From positions 1 through 20,791 of the forward strand of contig JBGSYQ010000282.1 in NCBI GenBank assembly GCA_041750795.1: 20,791 bases of DNA, written 5' to 3'. The notes beneath the pieces are model-generated. The model was given only the letters and a program-made list of their open reading frames with translations, did not search any database and was not told where the DNA came from. Position numbers and translations under genes: made by a program. Positions 1 to 7,201 of this stretch are shown here, in pieces. Within the stretch, counting starts at the first letter, position 1. Each line of letters opens with the position of its first letter. This DNA is from JTS-RE94 sp041750795 (lineage in GTDB: Bacteria; Planctomycetota; Planctomycetia; Pirellulales; PALSA-1355).

Positions 1-2
1 GC

Positions 3-1388
3 GCCTCGGCCGCCAGCGATGCCAGCGCGAAACTCGGTCCACCCCCGGTCGGCGCGCCGATGCCAGAGTCGCCGAAGGACGAATCACGCGACACGGTCGA
101 TCTTCCGCCGCCGCCGGTTCGCGACACGCCCCCAGTCGCGCGCCCTGCGCCGTTGCCCGAAGGGTTGCTGGTCGTCAGCGATACACAAAAGGGGGAGCGC
201 TGCTATGCGAGCCTCCGCGCGGCGTGCAACAACGCCAGGCACGGCGACGTCATCGAGCTGCGCTTCAGCGGGCGGATGCGGGAAGAGCCGATCACCGTTT
301 CGAACATGACGCTGACGATCCGCGCCGGCGACGGGTTTCGACCGATCGTGGTTTTTCGGCCCGAAGCCAATCCGGTGAAGTTCCCGCCCAGCATGCTGAG
401 CGTGGCCGGCGGCCAGTTGCACGGTGAAGACGTCCACTGGGAGTTGGACCTGCCGCGCGAGTTTTTCCGCGAGTGGTCGCTGTTCGAAACCCGCATGGCC
501 GAGCGGCTGCGCTTCGAGCGCTGCACCTTCACCATCCGCAACGCGGCGGCCGGCGGCAAAGCCTATCACACCGGCGTGGCGTTTTTCGACATCAAGGCCC
601 CCCCGGGCGGCAGCACGATGGCCATGCCCGCGACCGCCGATCAGCAGGCCGTGGCGATCGACCTGCGCAACTGCGTGGCCCGCGGCGAAGCGAATTTCGT
701 GCGCGACAACGAATTGCAAGCGCTGCGGCTCGACTGGGAAAACGGCTTGTTGGCCACCAGCGAACGGCTGCTGCTGGCCGCCGGCGGCGCCATCGAGCCG
801 CGCCAACTCGGCTACGTGCAGATCAACCTGCGCCACGTCACGGCCGTCGCGCAGAGCGGGCTGGCCCTGATCACCAACAGCGAAGACGCGCCCTATCAAA
901 TGAAGACCGAGTTCGACTGCACCGACAGCATCTTCATCACCTCCGCCGATCCTCCGCTGCTGGAGCAGCGCGGCTCGAACAGCGCCGCCGAATACCGGGC
1001 GCGCGTGCGCTGGAGCGGCGAGCGCCAATATTTCGACGGCTTCGACACGTTCTGGAAAATCGTCACCGGCCCCGCGCAGACCACGGCCGAGCAAATGGAC
1101 TTCGACGCCTGGCAAGAAACCTGGGCCGGCCATGCCCGCTTGATGTCCAACATGCCGATCGCCTGGAAGCAACCGCCGGCCGCGGCGCGCTCCTTCTCCA
1201 CGCACTCGCCGCACGACTATGCGCTGGAAGATTCGACCGACAATCCGCCTATCCGCGGCGCCAGCGATGGCCAGGACGCCGGCTGCGTCGCCTGGCAACT
1301 GAGCACGCTGCCGCCCGAGCCTGACAGCAACGGCCCCGAGCACATGTCGCCCAACTCCACGGCACCGCGATCGGTCGACGGCTCGTAG
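3..1388 (+). CDS. C-terminal part of a large planctomycete protein, probably the tail of a Ser/Thr protein kinase (5' truncated)
   Basis: The reading frame is open from the first bases of the window, so the ATG at 60 is probably internal and the N-terminus lies upstream. The visible part begins with an Ala/Ser then Pro-rich linker (PPPPVRDTPP region, about residues 20-50 from base 60). A globular region without membrane segments follows, starting near LPEGLLVVSD and carrying short beta-strand-like segments such as DVIELRFSGR, LTIRAGDG and FERCTFTIRN, which suit a right-handed beta-helix. A linker leading into a region that reads 'LRAAC..A..GDVIELRF.G' resembles, from memory, the extracytoplasmic tails of planctomycete Ser/Thr kinases. 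No kinase motif is in the window, so that assignment is inference. It ends in TAG at 1386-1388, 32 bp before a dispersed repeat. The long antisense reading frame here is a GC artefact. Confidence 0.75.
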   Translation, partial: ASAASDASAKLGPPPVGAPMPESPKDESRDTVDLPPPPVRDTPPVARPAPLPEGLLVVSDTQKGERCYASLRAACNNARHGDVIELRFSGRMREEPITVSNMTLTIRAGDGFRPIVVFRPEANPVKFPPSMLSVAGGQLHGEDVHWELDLPREFFREWSLFETRMAERLRFERCTFTIRNAAAGGKAYHTGVAFFDIKAPPGGSTMAMPATADQQAVAIDLRNCVARGEANFVRDNELQALRLDWENGLLATSERLLLAAGGAIEPRQLGYVQINLRHVTAVAQSGLALITNSEDAPYQMKTEFDCTDSIFITSADPPLLEQRGSNSAAEYRARVRWSGERQYFDGFDTFWKIVTGPAQTTAEQMDFDAWQETWAGHARLMSNMPIAWKQPPAAARSFSTHSPHDYALEDSTDNPPIRGASDGQDAGCVAWQLSTLPPEPDSNGPEHMSPNSTAPRSVDGS

Positions 1389-1420
1389 ATTCGTGCCGAT
1401 TCGTCCGCCGATCCGTCTTG

Positions 1421-1574
1421 GCAGCCTGTTGAAAAATGCCGTCGTGGCATTTTTCAACCTCGCCACGTGCGAAGCAAAGCTTCGCACGCCTCGCAAAATA
1501 ACGACTTGCGTCGCCATTTTGTGATCGCATCCATGCGATGTCGCAGCCTGTCGAATTCTTCAACAGGCTGCTAG
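1421..1574 (-). repeat. Five-hairpin palindromic repeat, copy A (full length)
   Basis: Full-length copy, 154 bp, inverted relative to the copy at 13732-13889 and matching it over the whole length. Its inverted ends are GCAGCCTGTTGAA at the left and TTCAACAGGCTGCTAG at the right. Hairpins along the + strand: 1428-1458 (13-bp stem, loop GTCGT), the GTGCGAAGC/GCTTCGCAC stem around 1468-1487, 1495-1520 (11-bp stem whose loop reads GCAA on the minus strand), the ATCGCAT/ATGCGAT palindrome around 1524-1540, and 1543-1571 (13-bp stem). No coding capacity. It starts 32 bp after the stop codon of the preceding gene. The first hairpin has an A5 tract before and a T5 tract after its GC core, like a bidirectional terminator. 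Confidence 0.9.
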
Positions 1575-1705
1575 CTAGCTACACGGCGTGGCCAGCGGGC
1601 CCCTCCGCACGCTGCGTGCCAATGTGTGCGGCTACGCCCTTTTGCCATCGTAACTTGTGGCGCATGAAACCGTAGCGGAAGTCGCAAGGTCAGCCGACCG
1701 TGCGG

Positions 1706-1730
1706 GCTGAATTCTTGCGAATCCAGCTAC
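1706..1730 (-). repeat. 25-bp GCAA-loop hairpin repeat, copy 1
   Basis: The reverse complement of this 25-bp segment is identical to 17779-17803. On the minus strand it folds as CTGGATTC, loop GCAA, GAATTCAG (8-bp stem with one G-T pair). The rest of 1575-1757 contains a related degenerate motif (GGAAGTCGCAAGG near 1678) and no gene that I can see. Confidence 0.8.
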
Positions 1731-1757
1731 CTGTTGAATCTCGTGCCGCAGCCAACC

Positions 1758-1786
1758 TTGACAGCCTCCGGCGGGCCAATTCTACT
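1758..1786 (+). promoter_or_regulatory. Candidate sigma-70-type promoter for the cytochrome c-like gene
   Basis: A consensus -35 hexamer TTGACA (1758-1763) is followed by a 17-bp spacer and TCTACT (1781-1786), which matches 4 of 6 positions of the -10 consensus. Transcription would start near 1793, leaving a leader of about 120 nt before the ATG at 1916. The -35 and spacing are ideal, the -10 is mediocre, and nothing else supports it. Confidence 0.4.
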
Positions 1787-1915
1787 ATTCGTCAGTAGCG
1801 GAACAGCCCACCAAACGTATCCTGCCTGCGAATCCCCGCCGTAATTCCTTGTCGTCCCGCCGTCCGGCGCCGCTACCACGGCAGGTTCCAACTACTTGTG
1901 GAGAGATGAAACCGT

Positions 1916-2344
1916 ATGAAGAAGGCATGCTTGTTGGCCCTCTGTGGCATGGCGATCGGCGCGCTGGCGCTGGAGATCAATGCGGCGCACGCAATTGCTC
2001 CGTTCAAGAAAGAGTTCGACGAAAAGTACGTGAAGAAAGAGCCGGCCAGCGAGGCCGAGAAGGCGCTGGCCGTTTCGGTCAGCGAAGCCAAGTGCAACGT
2101 CTGCCACTACGGCAAGTCGAAGAAGAACCGCAACGACTACGGCCAGGCGCTGGCCAAAGAGCTGACCAAGAAAGACGGCAAGGAAATCGCCAAGATCCAA
2201 GCCGCGCTGGATAAAGTGGCCGCGCTCAAGTCGAAGGCCGACGATGCCGGCTCACCCACCTTCGGCGAGCTGATCCAGCAAGGTAAGCTCCCTGCCCTCG
2301 AGCCGCCCGACGCAACAGCCTCTGCCGCAGGCGCGGACGAATAA
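1916..2344 (+). CDS. Small secreted cytochrome c-like protein with a single CxxCH
   Basis: 142 residues. An N-terminal signal peptide (Lys-Lys start, hydrophobic core, probable cleavage after AHA at residue 26) sends it to the periplasm. One c-type heme attachment site, CNVCH, lies at residues 60-64, in a lysine-rich helical context (YGKSKKNRNDYGQALAKEL). The C-terminal tail is Ala/Pro/Asp-rich. The purine-rich GGAGAG at 1900-1905 supports the start. A role in electron transfer is expected from the motif, but the mature protein has no methionine and no histidine outside CNVCH, so the usual distal heme ligand is absent. It is a single-gene unit: promoter-like sequence upstream, strong terminator downstream. 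It resembles small cytochrome-like proteins common in planctomycetes (from memory). Confidence 0.85.
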   Translation: MKKACLLALCGMAIGALALEINAAHAIAPFKKEFDEKYVKKEPASEAEKALAVSVSEAKCNVCHYGKSKKNRNDYGQALAKELTKKDGKEIAKIQAALDKVAALKSKADDAGSPTFGELIQQGKLPALEPPDATASAAGADE

Positions 2345-2375
2345 GCGCCCGATTGTGCCGCAATCCAACAAAATC

Positions 2376-2420
2376 ACAGGCAAGTCGAACCGCAAGCGTT
2401 CGGCCTGCCTGTCTTTTTTT
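2376..2420 (+). terminator. Rho-independent terminator of the cytochrome c-like gene
   Basis: Arms 2376-2390 and 2398-2412 form a 15-bp stem with one mismatch and one G-T pair, ACAGGCA at the base pairing with TGCCTGT, around a 7-nt loop. The sequence C plus seven T follows immediately (2413-2420). It begins 32 bp after the stop codon. On the other strand the hairpin is followed by a short T4 run, so it may also stop the converging gene at 2503-3033. Confidence 0.88.
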
Positions 2421-2502
2421 GCGCTGTTTCGTGTCATCCAACGTTCATGCTCCGGTGTACAACCCATCGCACGAAAGTCGAAAACGAACATCGCGTACGC
2501 AA

Positions 2503-3033
2503 TCATCGAAAGACGATTGGCAGGTTGAGTACCACGTTTCCGGCTACCAGCACCAGCACTCCGGCAGTCTCAAGGCGGCTCATGTGCAGTTGTCGCCAAC
2601 GTTGTGAATGCAGAATCTCGCGACCCAGAAATGCGGCCGTTCCAAGCCCCACCGCAAGCACGACGACGAGTGGAATCAGAGTCCAATAGAAAGACACGGG
2701 CAGGAGTAAGATGCCCACGGCCTCGAGAGCCGCTTTGGCTGCGGCCGTCAACAACAGAACTGTCACGACAGCACTAGGGCGCGCAAACTGCTTCGCCCTG
2801 TGGAGCCCTGGCGACAGCAGCTCGATCAGCCCGATCGTCAACAGGTTGATTAGCGGCACGCGGAGCGCGATGAACGGGCTCTTCGGTGCGGAAGTCCAGC
2901 GGCTCACAGGAAGCTCGTCCGGGAGCGAGTCGTAGGCGAGGATTACGGCGCCGACCGCGCCCACTGCAACCGTCCACGCCACGATGCGAGCAACAACAAG
3001 CGGCCGAACCTTCACGAGCGATCGAGCCTGCAT
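2503..3033 (-). CDS. DUF1648-like integral membrane protein
   Basis: 176 residues with about four hydrophobic segments (near residues 12-34, 60-73, 88-112, 116-135) and another at the C-terminus (about 155-173). The stretch SLPDELPVSRW after the first membrane segment resembles the 'lPd.iPvHW' signature of DUF1648/SdpI-type proteins, whose founding member gives immunity to a killing factor in Bacillus. The family assignment is from motif memory only. It lies 65 bp downstream of the sulfatase on the same strand and converges with the cytochrome gene. No clear Shine-Dalgarno sequence precedes the ATG at 3033. Confidence 0.7.
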   Translation of the reverse strand: MQARSLVKVRPLVVARIVAWTVAVGAVGAVILAYDSLPDELPVSRWTSAPKSPFIALRVPLINLLTIGLIELLSPGLHRAKQFARPSAVVTVLLLTAAAKAALEAVGILLLPVSFYWTLIPLVVVLAVGLGTAAFLGREILHSQRWRQLHMSRLETAGVLVLVAGNVVLNLPIVFR

Positions 3034-3098
3034 GGAAACGGAGCGTGCATGAAAGCGTGACGTTCAACACGACACATCGCCTTTTAACCAATCCGCAC

Positions 3099-4808
3099 TC
3101 ACCGCGCCGCCTGCAACCAATCGAGATCGACGTAATGCGCGCCTGTGACTTTGCCGTCGTGGCCGATCGCGCCGGTCACGCGTTGCGTGCCTGCCGGCAA
3201 TTCCACGTCGGCAAAGGTGACGCTGGTGGCGCCGGCTGCCAGTGGCTGTGACTTTTCCACGTCGCCGATGCGCAGTTTGGCCAGCGACGCGGCAGTCGCA
3301 GCCGGCATGCGCAGCGTAACGTCGTAGCGGCCGGCGGTAGTGAACTCGACGTCCCAGTGGCCCAAGCCCTCTTCGCCCCAGCCGGCTCGCGGCCCGCGCC
3401 AATCCTGCCGCGTGAGCGTGACGGGGTTTTCGTGCTGCGTGCCGGCGATGATCTTCGGCGCCGGATAGCCGCGCGTACTGCCCACGTCATCGAACCAGGC
3501 GTCGTACGCTCGCTTCATTTGCTCGGCAGTGTCCGCATGCGCGGCGATGACGTTGTGCTTTTCGCCCGGGTCACTCGCCAGGTCGTAAAGCGCCCACTCG
3601 GGCGCGAACTGTCCCTGCTCGCCGCGACCGGCCGCCTGTACCAGCTTGAATCGCGGCCCGCGCACGGCGCATGCCCTGCCCCGCTCGGGCACGTCGCCCC
3701 GGTGCCATTGAAAGAACAGCAGCCGTTCGCCCAGCTTTTCGTCCAACGTTCCCTGGCCGCTGATCGCGGGCCAAACGCTCACGCCGTCAAACCGCACCTC
3801 CGCCGGCGGCGCCAGGCCGCAGGCTTCCAGCAGCGTCGGCGCCAAGTCGATATGCGCCGCCACCTGGTCGCACTTCGCACCGTCGGCCACGTGCCCCGGC
3901 CAGCGCACCAGGCACGGCACGTGGATGCCCCCTTCGTAAACGCTGCCCTTGCGATCGCGCCATACGCCGTTGTAACGAGGCTGCTGCGGCCCGTTGTCGG
4001 TCAGAAACACCACGATCGTGTCGTCGCTCAGGCCGAGCGCGTCGAGCCGTTCGAACAGCCGGCCCAGGTTGTCGTCGATGTTCGTCACCATGCCATACAC
4101 CCGCGCCGTGGTATCGTCGAGCCCACGATCTTGATATCGCTGCAAGTACTCGTCCGGCAATTGCAGCGGCGTGTGCGGACAATTGAACGCCAGGTAGACG
4201 AAGAACGGTTCGGCCGCGTGTCGTTCGACAAACGCGGCCGCCGCGTCGGTGAACACGTCGCTGCAATAGCCGCGCGACGGCTCGTCGCGCCCGTTGTGCA
4301 TCAGGATCGGATCGAAGTAACTGCCGCCAGGCGGATCGGCCGGCTGCACCATACCGCCGCCGCGATGCACCAGCGACTCGTCAAAGCCCTGGTCCATCGC
4401 ACGCGAAGGATAATTGTCTCCCAAGTGCCACTTGCCAAAGATGCCGGTGCGATAGCCGGCGCTGGAAAACATTTCGGCCAGCGTCACTTCGTCGGCCGCC
4501 ATGGTCGAACGTCCCAGATAGGTATCGATCGCCCCGGTGCGATAGTTGTAGCGCCCGGTCATGAGGCTGGCACGCGTCGGACTGCACACCGGGCAGACGT
4601 AGAACTGCGTCAGCCTCGTGCTCTGGCGAGCCAGGGCGTCCAGATGGGGCGTCTCGATCGCTTCATTGGCATGAAAGCCGACGTCGCCCCAACCCTGGTC
4701 GTCGGTCATGATCAAAATCACATTCGGCCGCCGCTCCGCCGCCTCGCCGACGCCGACGTGCCAGAAGATTCCCACGCAGACCAACACCCGGTTCCACCAC
4801 CGCAACAT
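3099..4808 (-). CDS. Secreted formylglycine-dependent sulfatase with C-terminal beta-sandwich-like region
   Basis: 569 residues. N-terminal signal peptide (to about residue 24, ending GEA-A). The sulfatase domain opens with NVILIMTDDQGWGD (metal-binding Asp36 and Asp37). The core signature CSPTR is at 75-79, with Cys75 as the residue converted to formylglycine. Further active-site elements are GKWHLG (Lys126, His128), PHTP (His212) and TDNG (Asp271, Asn272). Residues from about 455 to the end hold a separate, probably beta-rich region (GHWDVEFTTAGRYDVTLRMP) that may bind carbohydrate. It hydrolyses a sulfate ester, probably on a sulfated polysaccharide or arylsulfate; the substrate cannot be read from sequence. 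GGAGGA lies 8-9 nt before the ATG. The aldose epimerase gene lies upstream on the same strand, across a 91-bp palindrome. Confidence 0.95.
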   Translation of the reverse strand: MLRWWNRVLVCVGIFWHVGVGEAAERRPNVILIMTDDQGWGDVGFHANEAIETPHLDALARQSTRLTQFYVCPVCSPTRASLMTGRYNYRTGAIDTYLGRSTMAADEVTLAEMFSSAGYRTGIFGKWHLGDNYPSRAMDQGFDESLVHRGGGMVQPADPPGGSYFDPILMHNGRDEPSRGYCSDVFTDAAAAFVERHAAEPFFVYLAFNCPHTPLQLPDEYLQRYQDRGLDDTTARVYGMVTNIDDNLGRLFERLDALGLSDDTIVVFLTDNGPQQPRYNGVWRDRKGSVYEGGIHVPCLVRWPGHVADGAKCDQVAAHIDLAPTLLEACGLAPPAEVRFDGVSVWPAISGQGTLDEKLGERLLFFQWHRGDVPERGRACAVRGPRFKLVQAAGRGEQGQFAPEWALYDLASDPGEKHNVIAAHADTAEQMKRAYDAWFDDVGSTRGYPAPKIIAGTQHENPVTLTRQDWRGPRAGWGEEGLGHWDVEFTTAGRYDVTLRMPAATAASLAKLRIGDVEKSQPLAAGATSVTFADVELPAGTQRVTGAIGHDGKVTGAHYVDLDWLQAAR

Positions 4809-4885
4809 GACGAGTCCTCCAGGGCGTTTTTAATAAGCGGACATTCTTGGATTCTCAAGAGAGCAAGAACGCCCCCACTAGGGTC

Positions 4886-4976
4886 GACCGAAGAATAACT
4901 TCTCTGCATCTCCCCTCGCCCCTTGTGGGAGAGGGTCGGGTGAGGGGTTAGAGAATCAGGAAGTTATTTTTCGGTC
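4886..4976. repeat. 91-bp nested palindromic intergenic repeat
   Basis: Arms 4886-4902 and 4960-4976 form a 17-bp inverted repeat with a single G-T pair. Inside are a TTCTCT/AGAGAA pair (4900-4905 with 4950-4955) and a 10-bp stem CCCCTCGCCC / GGGTGAGGGG (4912-4921 with 4938-4947). The inner CCCCTCGCCCC...GGGAGAGGG...GGTGAGGGG text resembles a palindromic intergenic sequence common in many bacterial genomes. It lies between the epimerase stop and the sulfatase start, both on the minus strand, and has no T-run after it. Confidence 0.8.
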
Positions 4977-4981
4977 GCCCA

Positions 4982-5941
4982 TTAACTGATCCGCATTTCG
5001 ATCTGCGTGCGAAATACTTCGCCCGGTGATAGTACTTGCAAATGGGGATCGATCTTCATCGCGCGCAGCCGGAACGGATCGGGAACCGTCGTATACGGCT
5101 CGATGCACACCGCCTCGCGATGCGGCGGGTTGTAAACCACGCAGGTCGTGAACCGATCGTCAAACGTCATGGTCATCGTGCGGCCGCTGCCCGGATCGTG
5201 AATCGCCGGCGTGCAGCGATGATTCTCGAACGCCAGCCCGCCGAACACGTTGTCGAGCTTCATCTCCCCAAACGGCATCCCCCGCGATAGCTCGCCCACC
5301 ACGGGCGGCGACGTTGTCTTGCCCGTCGGCAGCAAACCCTCCAGTTCCCAGCCGTACTCCACCGGCACCGCCACGCGGCACGCGTCTGCGCTTTCGCCTC
5401 CCAGCGGCACGCGAAAATACGGGTGCGTGCCCAACGCAAACGGCAGCGGCTTGCTGTCGGGGTTTTCCACTGTAAAGTCGCACGTCAGCGTGCTGCCGCT
5501 CACCCGATAGGCCGCGGTGATGCGAAAATCCGCCGGCCAGTGATTGAGGATCGCCGGATCATCGACCGACGCCTGCAACGCGCCCACCAACCGGTCGCCC
5601 GCTTGCTCCACCACGCGCCAGGGCCGGTCGAGCGCAAAGCCGTGAATGGCATTGCCGCGGCCGTCGCCTGCGGTCAGCGGATAGCGCTTTCCCTCGAATT
5701 CGAACTCCGTGCCGCTGATTCGGCCGGCAAACGGAAACAAAATCGGAATGCCGCTGTGCGACGGCTTGCCCGTACCTGCCAGAAACTCGGGCGCAGTCCA
5801 CAGCACTTCCAGCGGCGCAGCGGCCGACGGTACAGCGGCCGACGGCACCGTGAAGCGGACGCAATTGAAGCCGATGCCCGGCAGAATCGTGGCGCTGGCG
5901 CCGCTTTGCGAATCGACGATCGTGATGGCTGTCGGCGTCAT
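4982..5941 (-). CDS. Aldose 1-epimerase (galactose mutarotase-like)
   Basis: 319 residues, the usual length of the family. Expected to interconvert alpha and beta anomers of a hexose in the cytoplasm; no signal peptide. Catalytic features are visible: His100 in AIHGFALDRPW, His173 in GTHPYF and Glu281 in CIEPYTTVPDPF, corresponding to the acid and base residues of GalM. A short internal duplication, VPSAAVPSAAAP at 32-43, sits in a surface-loop position and is encoded by a near-perfect DNA repeat (about 5815-5850). The ATG at 5941 lacks a convincing Shine-Dalgarno sequence. The gene follows the 8-TM protein gene by 69 bp on the same strand. The exact sugar is unknown, and some family members act on phosphorylated sugars. 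Confidence 0.9.
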   Translation of the reverse strand: MTPTAITIVDSQSGASATILPGIGFNCVRFTVPSAAVPSAAAPLEVLWTAPEFLAGTGKPSHSGIPILFPFAGRISGTEFEFEGKRYPLTAGDGRGNAIHGFALDRPWRVVEQAGDRLVGALQASVDDPAILNHWPADFRITAAYRVSGSTLTCDFTVENPDSKPLPFALGTHPYFRVPLGGESADACRVAVPVEYGWELEGLLPTGKTTSPPVVGELSRGMPFGEMKLDNVFGGLAFENHRCTPAIHDPGSGRTMTMTFDDRFTTCVVYNPPHREAVCIEPYTTVPDPFRLRAMKIDPHLQVLSPGEVFRTQIEMRIS

Positions 5942-6010
5942 GGCGGCGAACCGGTTTTGGCGAGAATGCGTGCGGGAAGAACGTCCGACTCGCGGACAGC
6001 TATCAGTGTC

Positions 6011-7015
6011 TTACATTCCGTGCCCCGCGTCCAGAATCGCGGCCGAAAGCGTCGCGTCCACCCGCGCGCCCGTTGCCAAACGTGCATGACGTTCCGCCCG
6101 CGTGCGGGTGGCCACCATCAACACGACGATCAGCCCCACTACCGCCATCGCCCGGCAAACTGGGCGGGCGCCGACGTCGCCCAGGGCGATCGCGGCGAGC
6201 AACTGCAACAGCACCAGGGCCAATACCAGCGAGGCGCCAAACATTGCCGTCGCCATCAGATCGCCCCCCATCAAAGGCGCTCGGGCCGTCTCGGGCAACT
6301 CGAGCGTCACCCAAAACCCGACCGGCACTTGCGCAAGCGCGGCCACCAGCGCCAACAGCGCCGCGCCACGGATCAATCGCGTCGCGCTCTGTGCGTTCGC
6401 CGCATCGGCCGATAGCCGCAGCCCGATCTCCATCACCACCGCCCCGGTCACCGCCACCGCCGCCAGCCACACGTGTACCACACGCGAAAACACTTCGCCA
6501 TCGACCAGTAACCGGCGAAACTCGGCGGAGTCGAGCGGCGCGGCCAACACGTCGGCGCGCTGGCCGATCACCGAGATGATGACGAACAGCGCCGGAAAGT
6601 GCACAAGCAGGTTGGTCGCCGCCGCCACGGCCAGCAGCCGGTGGGCAAACCGCCAGCGCCGCCAGCGCCGCCACAGCGCGGTATAAGCGCCGATGCAGGC
6701 GAAGTAAAAAAGCAGCTCGAACCCGGCAAACCACAGCCGACTGCGCGGCAGAACGGCCACAGCGTCGAAATACGCACCGTCGTCAAGCCGCCAGCGGATG
6801 GCCAACAACACCGCGCCGAGGACGATGCCGCCGGTCAATCCCCAAGTCGACAGCCGCGCCAACAGCAGCCCGGCGCGATCGAACGTCGTATCGCCGCGGC
6901 GACGGCCTTGCCAATCGAGCCACGCGCTGGCCAGCGGCCCGATCATCGCCACGTCGACCAGCAGCAAGTGCGCGGCCAACAGCACCACCAGCACCACTTC
7001 CAGCGGGCCAGCCAC
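6011..7015 (-). CDS. Eight-TM integral membrane protein of unknown function
   Basis: I place the start at GTG 7015 (VAGPLEVV), which has GGGAGAG about 8 nt upstream. The longer frame from 7180 reads through the dispersed repeat at 7123-7191 and its extra N-terminus is repeat-derived. The 334-residue product has about eight hydrophobic segments (roughly 6-28, 56-73, 94-114, 124-150, 177-198, 216-236, 253-277, 288-303). Histidines lie in or at the edge of segments at 16 (LLAAHLLLV), 125, 139 (LLVHFP) and 181 (RVVHVWLA), which could ligate heme as in membrane cytochromes. That is speculation. A basic, Trp/Arg-rich loop (WRRWRRWRF, 115-123) marks a cytoplasmic face. I do not recognise the family. 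Confidence 0.8.
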   Translation of the reverse strand: MAGPLEVVLVVLLAAHLLLVDVAMIGPLASAWLDWQGRRRGDTTFDRAGLLLARLSTWGLTGGIVLGAVLLAIRWRLDDGAYFDAVAVLPRSRLWFAGFELLFYFACIGAYTALWRRWRRWRFAHRLLAVAAATNLLVHFPALFVIISVIGQRADVLAAPLDSAEFRRLLVDGEVFSRVVHVWLAAVAVTGAVVMEIGLRLSADAANAQSATRLIRGAALLALVAALAQVPVGFWVTLELPETARAPLMGGDLMATAMFGASLVLALVLLQLLAAIALGDVGARPVCRAMAVVGLIVVLMVATRTRAERHARLATGARVDATLSAAILDAGHGM

Positions 7016-7122
7016 TTCGCACTCTCCCTGACGAAACGTTGGGCGCGCTAACCACCGGCCGCGGCGCGCACGATCGCGCAAACAGGATAGCACGCGCCGT
7101 GGCCGGGAGCGAATCTTGCCTG

Positions 7123-7191
7123 GCAGCCTGTTGAGAAATGCCGTCGTGGCATTGTTCGACAAGCGCCAAGTGCGAAGCACAGCTTCGCGCG
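7123..7191 (-). repeat. Five-hairpin palindromic repeat, copy B (truncated)
   Basis: Carries the left terminal arm GCAGCCTGTTGA, a degraded version of the AAAAATGCC hairpin (7134-7158) and the GTGCGAAGC/GCTTCGCGC hairpin (about 7171-7191). The other three hairpins are missing. It starts 107 bp upstream of the GTG start of the 8-TM protein and ends about 10 bp after the stop of the basic protein. Confidence 0.85.
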
Positions 7192-7201
7192 ATTAACGCC
7201 C

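Noticed and set aside
84..1517. Long minus-strand open frame opposite the first gene
   Set aside because: Composition is Arg/Gly/Ala-rich without motifs and the end lies in repeat DNA; a typical GC-rich antisense shadow of the plus-strand gene.
3357..4898. 513-codon plus-strand open frame opposite the sulfatase
   Set aside because: The sulfatase on the other strand has all catalytic motifs; this frame is a low-complexity His/Arg/Val shadow.
5423..6415. 330-codon plus-strand open frame spanning the epimerase and 8-TM genes
   Set aside because: Arg/Gln/His-rich, no family motif, crosses two real genes on the other strand.
7016..7180. N-terminal extension of the 8-TM protein
   Set aside because: It translates repeat copy B; the GTG at 7015 has a proper ribosome binding site and starts directly at the first membrane segment.
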